DNA of 64,000 nucleotides from Sipunculus nudus (GCA_026874595.1 CM049310.1:17460058-17524057); one strand, 5' to 3'; positions 27,127-38,084 are shown, counted from the stretch's first letter. Notes: generated from the sequence alone by a model not told the origin. Translations and numbers: made by a program.

Positions 27127-28652
27127 TACATGGGGTCCTGAATGGTGGTGTATCAGGTTCAACCTGTCCACGTTTTTCTATGGGACTTGTATGGTTGTGT
27201 ATCAGATACAACCTGTCTACGATTTACTATGGGTCCTGAATGGTGGTGTATCAGGTTCAACCTGTCTACGATTTACTATGGGACTTGTATGGTGGTGTAT
27301 CAGGTTCAACCTGTCTACGATTTACTATGGGACTTGTATGGTGGTGTATCAGATACAACCTGTCTACGATTTACTATGGGTCCTGTATGGTGGTGTATCA
27401 GGTTCAACCTGTCTACGATTTACTATGGGACTTGTATGGTGGTGTATCAGGTTCAACCTGTCTACGATACACTATGGGACTTGTATGGTTGTGTATCAGG
27501 TTCAACCTGTCTACGATTTACTATAGGTCCTGTATGGTGGTGTATCAGGTTCAACCTGTCTGCGATTTACTATGGGACTTGTATGGTGGTGTATCAGGTT
27601 CAACCTGTCTACGATTTACTATGGGACTTGTATGGTGGTGTATCAGATACATCCTGTCTACGATTTACTATGGGTCCTGTATGGTGGTGTATCAGGTTCA
27701 ACCTGTCTACGATTTACTATGGGACTTGTATGGTGGTGTATCAGGTTCAACCTGTCTACGATACACTATGGGACTTGTATGGTGGTGTATCAGGTTCAAC
27801 CTGTCTACGATTTACTATGGGACTTGTATGGTGGTGTATTAGGGTTCAACCTGTCTACGATTTACTATGGGACCTGTATGGTGGTGTATCAGGTTCAACC
27901 TTGCTACGATTTACTATGGGTCCTGTATGGTGGTGTTCAGGTTCAACCTGTCCATGATTTACTATGGGACCTGTATGGTGGTGTATCAGGTTCAACCTGT
28001 CTACGATTTACCATGGGACATGTATGTTGGTGTACCAGGTTCAACCTGTGTAAGATTTACTATGGGACCTGTATGTTGGTGTATCAGGTTCAACCAGTCT
28101 ACGATTTACTATGGGTCCTGATTGGTGGTGTATCAGGTTCAACCTGTCCACGTTTTACTATGGGACTTGTATGGTGGTGTATCAGATACATCCTGTCTAC
28201 GATTTACTATGGGTCCTGTAAGGTGGTGTCTCAGGTTCAACCTGTCTACGATTTACTATGGAACTTGTATGGTGGTGTATCAGGTTCAACCTGTCTACGA
28301 TTTACTATGGGACTTGTATGGTGGTGTATCAGGTTCAACCTGTCTACGATTTACTATGGGACTTGTATGGTGGTGTATCAGATACAACCTGTCTACGATT
28401 TACTATGGGTCCTGAATGGTGGTGTATCAGGTTCAACCTGTCCACGTTTTTCTATGGGACTTGTATGGTTGTGTATCAGATACAACCTGTCTACGATTTA
28501 CTATGGGTCCTGAATGGTGGTGTATCAGGTTCAACCTGTCTACGATTTACTATGGGACTTGTATGGTGGTGTATCAGGTTCAACCTGTCTACGATTTACT
28601 ATGAGTTCTGTATGGTGTTGTACCAGGTTCAACCTGTCTACGATTTACTATG
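27127..28652 (+). repeat. 49-bp minisatellite, about 31 copies
   Basis: The unit, about 49 bases, contains gggacttgtatggtggtg, CAGGTTCAACCTG and tctacgatttactat in that order. CAGGTTCAACCTG is a perfect inverted repeat around one central C. Two main unit types alternate, 'gggacttg' and 'gggtcctg', with subtypes 'cagatacaacctg' and 'gatacactat'. Because 49 is not a multiple of 3 and the unit has no stop in any + frame, all three + frames stay open for up to about 940 bases. They read a 49-residue repeat rich in W, C, Y and V. I regard those frames as artefacts. The first three units (27131-27277) recur almost exactly at 28404-28550, so longer blocks have been copied within the array. Confidence 0.95.
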
Positions 28653-31053
28653 ATGCTCTTCTGCTGCTGCCTCTGATGAATAGGACTCAAAAAAGGGAGA
28701 GAACGTCATTGGTTTTCAATAGACCTTATTCCATCTGTCGGCAATGGTAGACACCGGAGCTTCGAGTCCGTTATATTGATATAAATTCATGTCATATTTT
28801 GTCATGTTTTAATTGGTACCTTAAAATTGCGTTCTTATTTTTAAAGGCGAAGTCCGTGTCTGAGCCTTGGCTTGGGTCTAAGTGTATTTAACAAAATCTT
28901 CAACATTGCTTCATTGGACCCGAACACATCAGAAAACCACAGACAGAACGCATGCTCGTGGTATAACAACAGATCACTCTCATCTCTGATATAATGTTTA
29001 TTGTAATGATTATGACCCAGCCATGCCTGATGTTCTGCTGACATTCTGCTGAAATTGGCCAACTCGTTCACTTCAATTTACACAAGCACCTGTGGTGCCA
29101 ACATACATCACACCAACACTCAATTAGATTAAACCCCCGAGTTAACCGTTAAGTACCATCAACTACTCACTGTGATTACTCACTTATTTGCCAACATCAC
29201 AAGGTGTGAATTCACCAAGGCATCAGACACTTGACGATAATTACCAAAACAACTCATAGCTGTTAAACCATAGATAGCAAGTGCGTCTGGCGCGTGCGTC
29301 TGTTTAAAAAAAAACCAAAGGCTGGATTTAAAGTCATGACAAGTGTGAGCCTATTTCAGAATGGGTGCAAGGCCTTTGCCAATTTTGCATGCAATACTGG
29401 TTATTGTACTTGTAATTAATCTTGGATTTCACATAAATGATCACTGAAATATATTTATTCAATAACTGAATCATCATTTAACATATATCCTCCAACTTTA
29501 TTGATAGTATAGTTTCTTTAATATTGAGTATTCTTGACAGCAATTACAATTGACCTTTAGGTGGTTTAACCTGATGAGTGCAACGGCATGTTGTACAAAA
29601 CAACATTGCCGTATATATATATATATATATAAAGGATAAAGGGATCAATTTCTATTTTGCATGTAGCCCAAACCTACTGGCTGCCCTAGCTGGAGTACAG
29701 TGTTGGTTTACAACATTTCACACCTTACATTTGACAATCATATGGCCAGTGGTCAGGGTAATCCTGTGTTATAACGACCAGGTAATTAGCTGAAAAAGGG
29801 GAATGGTTTGGTTCTGCAGAGGGAGTCCAGTAGCGTTAAGGAGGGGTAAATGCAGAGGTGTAGATATCAAAAGAACTTGGCTTCTTTGTATGATACTGTT
29901 TGTCAATGCGGTGCACTAAACCAGCCATTGGTCTTTGGTATCAGTGTAAGAGTTAAAACCTGGTCCAGGATGCATGGGTGACAGTCTCTGAGCTGATGTA
30001 AAATATTCTTTATTTTAACTATACAGGAGAGGGAATGCCAAGCCCATGCTATTCAAGCAAGATTCATAGAACACAGAGTTACCAATCAGAGATTTTCCTG
30101 ATGTGTCACAATAAATAAAATTAAAGAAAGGTCTGCACAGGAGCTGAATGAAAGTGCATTTGACTGAATAGAGTTGCATGTAATCAAGGCTAAGCAATTA
30201 AAGTCAATCAGAACATCTCCGGCCTTGTGGGTTATATAAAACTATATCAAGCTGCTGACAAAGCTAGATGCAGCCCATGCATTGGCCTTTATTAGGTCTC
30301 AGGTAATCATGCTGTAGTAACAGGTAATCTGCTATGGGCAATGTTATGTAATATGTGAGACTGGCTACAAGTACAGGCCTACAGTGCTGAACAGGCTAAA
30401 CATACAACACTCTGGCCAGGTACATTTGTACAACATCATGTCCCTTGGTGACTGCATGCAATAACGATTCTGTCTGTTTTTTTAGATTTTACCAGCTCCA
30501 CACTTTCATATGCAGTAAACGCTCTCCATAAAATGGAATAATCAATTGTGGGCATTACATTAAATAATAATCTCTTCACATGTAGCCAACCCTACATTTA
30601 AACTTACTGGCCCTACCCGCCCCACTATATCGTGAAAAAGTCAACCCGCAAGGACTGCGCAGCCCGCGGGGCGGGTTCTGACAATAAAGTGCAACAAGCT
30701 TTTGAAGTGATGTAAATCATTTTCTTTTTTGCCTCAGACTATTTCATTTGTGTCATATATTGATGAGATTAACTACTCTGTCATTATTTTACACAATTTT
30801 TCTTTTCTTTTTAACATTAGAATTAAGGGTAGAGTGAGCAATTTTTGTGTTGCCTTTTGACAATTTTAAGTTATCATAAAGTAATCGTTATCATTTCGAT
30901 TACATATACCGAGTAATTACCCCATATCTATATATATTTATGTAATTGTGTAGCCGTGTTAGTCTGTAGTCGAAGCGTAGGTAAAGAGAAGGAGTACGCC
31001 TTTTAGATAGACTACCTTGTATATTAACACCAACTTGTTGTAGTTAATAGAAA
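28653..31053. other. Stretch with no recognised gene
   Basis: It contains a short hairpin beside a TA tract (29583-29631: 'acggcatgttgt' against 'acaacattgccgt') and a C/G-rich patch with 'cccgccccac ... gcccgcggggcggg' near 30610-30675, which recalls the patch at 38100-38280. The minus-strand frame near 28841-29071 has no recognisable domain. Confidence 0.4.
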
Positions 31054-31054
31054 A

Positions 31055-31112
<58 letters not shown>
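31054..31112. repeat. (TA)n microsatellite
   Basis: About 59 bases of TA repeat with one 'ttta' interruption. Confidence 0.95.
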
Positions 31113-31429
31113 AGATTGAAGTAGAATACAGAGAAATGTCGGTTCACCGTCGATAGGACCATCGGACCAATTGAACGCATGCTCTTTCGATTTCCGTCGG
31201 CTGCTTAAACCAATAAGCTACGACAGATCCCAAACTCCTCTGTGTATTTGCATACTTTCATAGGAACCAGCGCAGTGACGTCATGGTAGGGACGTCAGAT
31301 TGTTACCCACCACATGTTTCGGGACGGCGACCTTGCTTGCAGTAGGGAGAACTGGTGTCATTTTATGGTGTGCGGCATATATTATACAGAGATGTACAAA
31401 TAGCCATGCTGGTTCATTTTTTAACTGGA

Positions 31430-31825
31430 TGAAAGTAGAATACAAGCGTGTCGAGGCTTTAGAAGCCAAGCAGCGGGAAACGCCAATCGCGATGCGAGGG
31501 CAAGACGGAGAGAGATAGAGCGTGAACGTGAAGCAGCAGAACGTGAAGCAGCAGAACGTGAACGAGTAGAACGTCGAGCGATGAGGGCGATAGTAATCAG
31601 ATGAGAAGTAGGGAGTCGGTCCCGAAACTCAAGCCCCCTCCGTTTGACGAGCAGCCAATAGGCTAGACGCGTTTCTGGAACGATTTGAACGTTTAGCGAC
31701 CGAGATAGCTTGGCTTTGTACTTAAGTCAACTGTTGCGTAGTACGGTACTTGATACTTACGTGCGGTTAACAGTTAGCGACGTCATGGATTACGATAAGC
31801 TAAAGTTTAAAGTGGAAGTCTGATC
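31430..31825 (+). pseudogene. Decayed Ty3/Gypsy gag fragment
   Basis: The start is rich in Glu, Arg and Ala codons ('EAKQRE', then repeated 'EREAAERE'), like the charged coiled N-terminus of many invertebrate Gypsy gags. It is followed in shifted frames by KPPPFDEQP, LDAFLERFERLATEIAW, YLSQLLR and DVMDYDKLK, ending in a stop. This is the capsid pattern 'P-x-F-D-E ... D-A-F-L-x-R-F-E-R ... W ... L-x-x-L-L-x-G/S ... Y-D-x-L-K' seen in Gypsy elements. At least two frame changes and in-frame stops show it is dead. No zinc knuckle or protease follows. Confidence 0.65.
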
Positions 31826-31839
31826 GGAATTAAGACATT

Positions 31840-32385
31840 GTGCGTCCAGCAAGTCCAGTCGCTGATGTAAGTCCCGCCGAATTTAAGAAGGCACAGGAAG
31901 AAAATCAGTCGTAAGCTCCGTACTAGAAGCTTGCTAAGTCTGCTAGCGAAAGTAATGGCCCAACATGATGGCACAGGTTTCTCTCCTTTTGAGTTGCTCT
32001 GCGGGCGAGTTATGGGAGGTCCCATGCGATCTTTGCACCAGATGATGATGCGGAAACCAAGACTACCTCCGAATACGTGCTCTATCTCCAGGACAAGTTG
32101 AGCGATGCATGCGCGTTAGCTCGCGAAATTTTGAATAAATGCACAGAAAGTGACAAACAGTTCTATGACGTAGGTAAACGCACCCGCAAATTCGAGATCG
32201 GGGATGAAGTATTGTTACTACTCCCGACGGAGAGAAACAAGCTGCTAGTCCAACGGAAACGCCCCTACAGCTATCTGGTCAAGGACGACAACAAGGTTAA
32301 AACCTTTCATGTAAACATGCTGAACCGATGTAAGAACAGGACTGATCCTCAGCATGTCTTAGCGGCGGTCACCTTGAGTACATAA
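31840..32385 (+). pseudogene. Decayed Ty3/Gypsy integrase, C-terminal half
   Basis: Around 31865-31915 the frame reads EFKKAQEENQS, like the start of the integrase region. From 31958 it reads TGFSPFELLCGRVMGGP, the block at the end of the DDE core, where Gypsy integrases have 'T-G-F-S-P-F-E-L-L-Y-G-R'. An open frame from about 32077 to 32385 (102 codons) then gives DVGKRTRKFEIGDEVLLLLP, NKLLVQRKRPYSYL and KTFHVNMLNR. These match the integrase C-terminal (GPY/F-type) domain pattern 'R-x-F-x-x-G-D-x-V-L-L-L-L-P ... N-K-L-x-x-x-W-x-G-P-Y ... H-V-N-M-L'. The D, D and E catalytic residues are not present because most of the core is deleted. It lies directly downstream of the gag fragment, so it is part of the same insertion with the middle lost. 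Confidence 0.75.
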
Positions 32386-32519
32386 GAACACGTACGAGAA
32401 CCGAACAATCCGGATTTTGAATCCGAATCTCCCATAGTCGGACAACTTAACCTCGAGGGAGCAGACGAAACCTCCCACGTGTCATTACTGTCAACGGTGC
32501 GCAGCCAAACGTACGGGTG

Positions 32520-32615
32520 TATGCCCATGGTAGGCAAGCGAGAGCGGCGCGAGATACGTGATCTGTTAAACCAGAATGGGGAAGTATTTACGGATGTTAG
32601 TGGGGGAACATGTGT
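32520..32615 (+). pseudogene. Linker preceding Gypsy RT
   Basis: After the integrase stop the frame continues with GKRERREIRDLLNQNGEVFTD. This resembles the pre-RT segment '...LL-x-x-F-x-D-V-F-S-D-x-P-G-x-T' of Gypsy elements. Its place after integrase suggests the IN-before-RT order of Gmr1-type Gypsy elements. Sequence homology is lost after about 32615. Confidence 0.45.
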
Positions 32616-32639
32616 AATTTCGTAGGATTATTGTGCCGA

Positions 32640-33185
32640 AATTGATTTTATTGCAGATTTTATATTATAGGGGTCAGAGTAACAGAAAATGTCAGGGTCC
32701 ATATTTATGGGGCCAAATAAAACCCTTACCCATACACTTTTCAAAATAGCCTCCACCAGAGAGACTCATGGTCATATCTCTTGAAGTAGTTGTCAGACTG
32801 TGAAGATTTTTCTTTAGATTTTTTCGTTTCTCGTTTTCGAGGGTATTATTCCGAATATAAGGATTAACAGATTGTGGGGAAAGTGGTCATTCGGTCAAGG
32901 TCAAGGTCATAATGGCAATGCAAACTCAACATAAACTACGTTTTAATACCTTATTCATAGAATCTGTACTGTAAGCGCTTGGACACTAAACATTGTACCA
33001 AGTATTAAATATAAGCTGCAATACAAGCAGGATCTATAATCTAAACACAACCATTATATCAATTCAAAAATGTAAGTTCAGTTTATATTAGAAAATTTTC
33101 GCAAGGTTAATGTTCGCATAGATAGATATACTGCCTGTATGTGTATACAGCACTGAAGCTGCCATCCCTATTCCCTTTGTCTTGT
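32640..33185. other. Stretch with no recognised gene
   Basis: No coding or RNA signal is seen. It contains 'ggtcaaggtcaaggtcat' near 32895, a word shared with several dispersed repeats here. Confidence 0.4.
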
Positions 33186-33189
33186 CAAT

Positions 33190-33990
33190 CAGAGACGTTG
33201 TTACAGCAAGAAGTAAATATTTTCAAAGAAGCCTTCAAGACAATTTTTTCTTATTGCAGGAGCAATTTATATTGTATAATGCTTTACTAGTTTAAGAACT
33301 GCACTGGGAAGAAGGGAGATGTATGTAAACTCCCTCATGGGGCAACCATCCGTTCTCTTCCAAAGGATGGAAACATGGATTTGGAAATAAGTTAGTGCAA
33401 AGAATATGGTGTTAGAGTGGTGGTAGTGGGAGGGAGCAGTCTCAAGATTCTTTTATCGAAAGAGTTCCCAACTTCCCATCGAAGTGCAGGCTATGTTTTT
33501 GAACATTTTGGTGAATGCACTCTGCGGTCAAATGTTTCCATTGCTTCCGCTTGTAAGATTTCACCGCTCACCAGCTCAGAAGATGACATAGTACCTCTGC
33601 CAAGGTTGCGCAAAAAGTTGATGATTGAAATCCTACCAGCTTTCCAACCCAATAAGCTCCAAAGAAGTTATGTAGGCCTACAAAAACCCTTGGCCTTGGG
33701 CACACATGTTCGTGTCTCTGTGTTGCACCAGTTCTAGTGCAAAGTTTCAGGTTAGTGAAAGGGCAAAGGCGACAATTAGTGGCGGATTCTATCAAGAGAA
33801 TTAATACATCTTTATCTTTGGAACGTACATGCATTTCTCTGAATGTATTATCATGCATGCTGGCAATGATGTGAACTCTAAAATCTTCATTAATGACATG
33901 TGGGCATTTGTACTCACTAGTGTTAGCGACGACACCTCGCTTCGAGGACCCTCGGAAATCTCCAAAATTTCTCGGGCCAGTGGTTTCCAA
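33190..33990 (-). pseudogene. Decayed copy of an uncharacterised, multicopy invertebrate protein family
   Basis: Reading the minus strand from 33990, an open frame to 33568 holds VRSKDKDVLILLI and KLCTRTGATQRHEHV. Further down, in shifted frames with two stops, come RWEVGNSFDKRILRLLPPT, then EENGWLPHEGVY, then CSCNKKKLS near 33240-33265. The order 'VRS-x-D-T-D-V-L-x-L-L-I ... L-P-P-T ... E-x-N-G-W ... G-V-Y ... C-x-C' with a Cys-rich tail is one I recognise from proteins repeated many times in mollusc, cnidarian and arthropod genomes and usually annotated as uncharacterised. Function is unknown. The DxD in the first block suggests a metal-binding enzyme, but that is speculation. Frame changes and internal stops mean this copy is dead. 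The family assignment is from memory of the motif set. Confidence 0.5.
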
Positions 33991-34960
33991 GGTTACTTCT
34001 TTGTTTTAGAAGACGACAGAGCGTCTTTATGATATGGTTCTAATAGTCATTTCTTTCGATACTTTGTAGCTAGTAGCAGATATTGCTCTTCTCCTTTACC
34101 TTTGCGTTTCGGATACTTTCAATAAAGTGTTCGGATATAACTCTCGTTTCATCATATGTACATGCTTGCTGCTGATTCGTGTGACGAAAGCTTCCTTAAT
34201 ATGTCAAATCTTCTTGCTCGCTGTCTTTTTCATGCAAACATCGAGCGTGGAACCACGGCCTGTTTTTTTCTGACTGCTGGATTACCAGAAACTGTGCTAG
34301 CAGCCTGGGGTCTTCCCTCAGTGTGATAATCATCTCAGCATTTGACGCTTGGGTCTTAATCGTCCAGTTGGAGAATTTCCTCATTTTCTAATAAACGGAT
34401 TCTTCTTGTTCAAGATGGATATTTTAGATGTTAATAGAAGACGTTTCTTCAACAAAGTCGATGTACCGCTTTGGACCCACCTTTTATATAATTCAGAGTG
34501 CCCAGTTTTGCATTTTGTTTGAAGGTTGCTCGCTCCTCGTGTTGTATACTGCAGTCGACCCAGATCTCCTTCGGGTCTTTTAGCTGTGTTAGAACCGGGA
34601 TAATCAAACCAACGGGAGCGGGTGTTGCATGTTCAAAAATTTGAACAGGATGCGCAATTTGATACCATGATCTGATTGGCCTGATGTAAGTCCTGGTGGT
34701 GGAACCCATAGAATCTGACTTTACTAAGCAGCGGGGTAAACAAATGATATTTGGGACGACTGCATTTTATAACCGCATGAGGAGCGAAGTGTAGACGAGA
34801 TATTATGTAAGAGCATTCTGGTGAGAAAATTAACAACCACATATAGCCACATAGTTGATAATGCTCCTCTGAGGTTGGTTGAGATATGAGAAAGGCGAGA
34901 AAAGCTTAGCAAGAATTGATGAACGATTTGAGCCATATGAGTGCAGTATGAGGCAACCTA
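33991..34960 (-). pseudogene. Possible upstream part of the same decayed minus-strand gene
   Basis: Several minus-strand frames upstream of the recognised block have protein-like composition: near 34384-34196 (KFSNWTIKTQ, ITLREDPRLLAQFLVIQQS), near 34709-34449 (KEIWVDCSIQHEERATFKQN) and near 34936-34724 (MLLHNISSTLRSSCGYKMQS, GFHHQDLHQANQIMVSNCA in an overlapping frame). They are in different frames with stops between. I cannot align them to a named domain. Their shared strand and adjacency are the only link to the family member downstream. Confidence 0.3.
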
Positions 34961-35612
34961 TCTAGAACATCTCCATCTTGAGAGGGCCCTATAATACCTT
35001 TTTTAACCGTTTATCTCTTGTCCTAGGACCTGGTAAAAGAACAAGCGTGTGAAGATGGTCTCGTTGTCCGCACACGTATCATAATGGATCGGTAAGCTGT
35101 AAAACAGGTTCTTCAACAAAATTTATCTTTATTATCATTTATTTCGTACATACATTGTCAAATATAATATATATGGTCATGAAAAAGTGCAGAGATTTGT
35201 CGTGCTTTATAACAAAAATATAAAGTGTGCATAGTCAAAAGCCGTTGTGCTTGCTTATTGAGTGGATATCACGGCAAGCATATGTTCTCTTAAGGAGTTG
35301 CGATGGGACCTTGTTTAGGATGACAAGAGGAGTATTAAGATTTTCAGCGCTCTTATCCTCCCTATGATTAAGGTCAATCAATTTTCCATAGAATGTATTC
35401 TGTCCACAGGGAGTATCTTTAAGGCTCTACAGATGTTAACACCCTTCTTAATCAAATCAGGGAACCAGAAACCACTCCCTGCGTTCTCTTACCCCCCCCC
35501 CCCCCGAATCTGATCACATGCTGCTTCTGGAACAAATAAACGGTTGCGATTTTACGATTTTAATGTTTATGTATGTATTCGAAATGGAGTGCATAAAAGA
35601 CGAGGTATATAA
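34961..35612. other. Stretch with no recognised gene
   Basis: It ends near a C-run (about 35493-35505), then the LTR at 35613. Nothing else is recognised. Confidence 0.4.
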
Positions 35613-35766
35613 TGTAATGGGGTGACATAAAAGTGGACCGAACTGTCTCGCTAGTGAAGCTTGCTTTTCTAGTGAAGCGGTTGGTACGCCGGACTTGTGC
35701 GCCACACACACGGGTTCAAATCCCGGATCGGCTAAGAATTTCCCCTTAAAATTTGTCTTCGTAACA
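35613..35766 (+). repeat. LTR (154 bp) with tRNA-like pol III promoter
   Basis: The segment begins TGTAATGGGGTGACATAAAA and ends TTCGTAACA. It is homologous over its length to the solo LTR at 26204-26352 on the other strand. On the + strand it has an A box TAGTGAAGCGG (35670-35680, fits TRGYNNARNNG) and a B box GGTTCAAATCC (35713-35723), 43 bases apart as in tRNA genes. The B box lies in a T-arm-like stem CGGG...CCCG. Three bases after its end comes a primer binding site, so this is a 5' LTR. I found no matching 3' LTR downstream. Confidence 0.7.
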
Positions 35767-35769
35767 AAA

Positions 35770-35787
35770 TGGGGGCTCGTCCGGGAT
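35770..35787 (+). promoter_or_regulatory. Primer binding site complementary to tRNA-Pro 3' end
   Basis: TGGGGGCTCGTCCGGGAT matches all 18 bases of the classical tRNA-Pro primer binding site. It lies 3 bases after the LTR. It marks where minus-strand DNA synthesis would have been primed and fixes the LTR's orientation and end. Confidence 0.8.
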
Positions 35788-36439
35788 GACGGTAAACTTT
35801 GTAACAATAAATAACGAATCCAGAAGCATTTTTTTTCAATTCTATTAAAAATTTTAAATCTGTTAGCGGCATTTTTTAAGCCATCCGGTTTAATCTCTTG
35901 CTGTCAATATGACACAATGACGGCATCATGTTTTGGGATTACCTTCAATGATGAATGAAAAATATGTATGTAATACGTTCGGTATTAAGACTGAATTATA
36001 GACTCTTTACATAACAATCAAAATATTAACATAACTTTATTTCATTTTGCATCGACACCGTCTTGTTTAAGCCGGATGGTTATGCCTACCGATCCCTACA
36101 TAACCTCACGTACCTACCCTGTAGGTCCCTACCCTCAAAATGAAACTCATCATACTCAAAAATTTGCCTAAATTTTGCATAAAAATCTATTTCGGCACAA
36201 AACAATCCTACGAGATGTTGTTTTTGTACATATCATCCTGCACTATCCCAGTCCCCAATCTTACCGATGTCATCGAATGTAAAATTCGACTCACGGCCTT
36301 TATATCAGTGAAGTCGAAACCGTATTAGTTCCGTTTTAGGTCAGAGACTAAGCGGTCGAGTTCAACGAGATGTAAGAGTAAGGTATCATCAAGAAATCGG
36401 AGTCGAGACTTGCGTCACCATGCATTATTCCGCATAAAC
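35788..36439 (+). other. Internal leader of the decayed LTR element, no gene recognised
   Basis: This lies between the primer binding site and the RT fragment. At about 650 bases it is too short for gag, protease and integrase, and no gag motif is visible. Either the element is internally deleted or the RT fragment belongs to another insertion. Confidence 0.4.
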
Positions 36440-36775
36440 CGGATTGAAAGATCAGATTCGTGATCGATTGCCGTTATTTGAACCAATCGGTCCCATTCGA
36501 TCCGAAACCTATGCCAGAGCTGGAAACACTGTTCACGGAAGTACCCAAAAGCTGATACTTTACCAAGGTCAATCTGACAAAGGCTACTGGCGGATTCCGA
36601 TGTCAGAGGAATCAGTGACAAAACGGCATTTGTAACGCCTGACGGACATTACCAATTTAGGGTAAAGCCATTCGGTTTAGTGACGGCAGGCGCAGTGTTT
36701 ACCCGCCTGATGTAGAAGTTGTTCAGCGACATGCCTAAAGTGATGTGCTACATTGACGACGTGCTAGTGAAAATT
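36440..36775 (+). pseudogene. Decayed Ty3/Gypsy reverse transcriptase fragment
   Basis: Three frames must be combined to follow the domain. First come KIRFVIDCRYLNQS and PKPMPELETLFTEVPKS, the VDYR-x-LN and P-x-P-M-P motifs. Then come YFTKVNLTK and, after a shift, YWRIPMSEESVTK. After another shift come FVTPDGHYQF, KPFGLVTAGAVFTRLM, a stop, then the catalytic box CYIDDVLV. The motif order is that of Gypsy RT blocks 2 to 5, including YIDD. It breaks off right after the catalytic box into AT-rich DNA. It is dead, with at least two frameshifts and several stops. It lies on the same strand as the LTR/primer site at 35613 and the gag/IN remains at 31430. Confidence 0.75.
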
Positions 36776-38084
36776 GCATATTTTTTTATATATTTTATAA
36801 TTTTTTGTACATTAATATGGAGTATCGTTTTAGATGTTAGCGTGAGAACATAGTTAAGAGAACACAGGTGCCTCATTTGATGTTAATTTCAGTACAGTTT
36901 AATACCATGGAAACCACTTTATGTCTGGACTTCCTATAGCTATTTTGATTATCATGACATTAAAAGCAACGCACATGTTTATTTTGCTTTATCTCAGGGT
37001 TTGCTCTCTTGAGGCGTGTCAAATATAATATTCATACAGTTAATGACAAGTCGTATAGTTTTGTCAGATGATTTGTCAGAAGACGGCCAGGACTTGTGAC
37101 GTCAGCAGGGGAATATAAGCCATGGATAAGAAGGTCTTTTTACAAACGCTGATGGTTGTCTGGTTTCCAGGAGCGGGTATGTGTTTTTGTCGGTACAGCC
37201 GAGAGACGATATTCCTGAGCATAGAACGTCTGCATCTGAGGACGGCCACGTAGATACCTCTCTAACGAACTTCAGAGTTTATATCACAAATGCCGATGGA
37301 CTGGTATCTGGCGATGTTTGTCTACCGTGAGTGCATCCGGTAACATACCGGGGCGAAACACTCGAAACTATAGTGACACTGAATATTGTCGAGCCAGGGC
37401 ATATTCAGTTACTTGGTGCTGGATGAATCCAGGTGATTTCAGCTGTGAGAGACATTTCTTCGGTAATCCTACAGAGAAGGCTGTGTTGATTGGCAGCATG
37501 AGGCGCCGGCAAATCCCGGTGTTGTATACAGTAGGGGCTAAGAGCTGATATTCCGATGTCACGTGTGCGTGTCTATCATTTGATCCAGAGAAGTGTAAAC
37601 GAGTGAACTTTCGTGTGCTCTGAACTGAAAGGAGTAAACAGAACTTAGTGATTGTGTTTGTTTATGTGGACTATTGTCTAAACTAACATTTTAAGGAGAA
37701 AACAGTATATTTCATATATTTGTTTGCACAATTGATAAGATTATACCTCCTGATACAAAAAGTGCATTTATGTTTGGGTACGTGTTTATACTTCGTTACG
37801 CAAATCCGCACATGACTATACAAACAAAATAACAGATAACTTGGTAAAATCTCTGTATGTTGTATGATTAATTGACTTTTTTATATAACAATTTGTGACG
37901 TCTGTATTTTTTAGATACTGAAGTCAGCTTTTAACGTTGAATGTTTCAAGTATTTAATTAAATACAAGCAAGATAAGTTTTAACCATAACATTTTGTCAT
38001 TCCAGCTAAAACAGAAAGATTGGATCAGTTAGTGCAGGGGCAAAATTTGATTCAGGCTTCTCTTGGGCAGGGGCGTCAATACAA
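36776..38084. other. Stretch with no recognised gene; one promoter-like site
   Basis: No domain is recognised in the frames here, including one of 76 codons at 37318-37548. A CRE-like site is noted separately. Confidence 0.35.
37097..37119 (+). promoter_or_regulatory. CRE palindrome followed by TATA-like box
   Basis: TGACGTCA at 37097-37104 is followed 7 bases later by AATATAAG (37112-37119). The pair resembles a core promoter, perhaps from a retroelement LTR. No gene that it would drive was recognised. Confidence 0.2.

Noticed and set aside
27142-28513. Overlapping open frames of 200 to 313 codons in all three + frames
   Set aside because: They are produced by a 49-base repeat whose unit has no stop in any + frame. 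No independent coding signal is present.
28841-29071. 76-codon minus-strand frame as an exon
   Set aside because: Composition is plausible, but no family, splice sites or neighbouring exons could be supported.
35613-35766. A functional tRNA gene
   Set aside because: A and B boxes are present, but there is no paired acceptor stem or proper anticodon arm, and the segment is bounded as an LTR with a primer site after it.
37318-37548. 76-codon frame after the CRE/TATA-like site as the gene it drives
   Set aside because: No domain, and an overlapping antisense frame of similar length exists. The link is unsupported.
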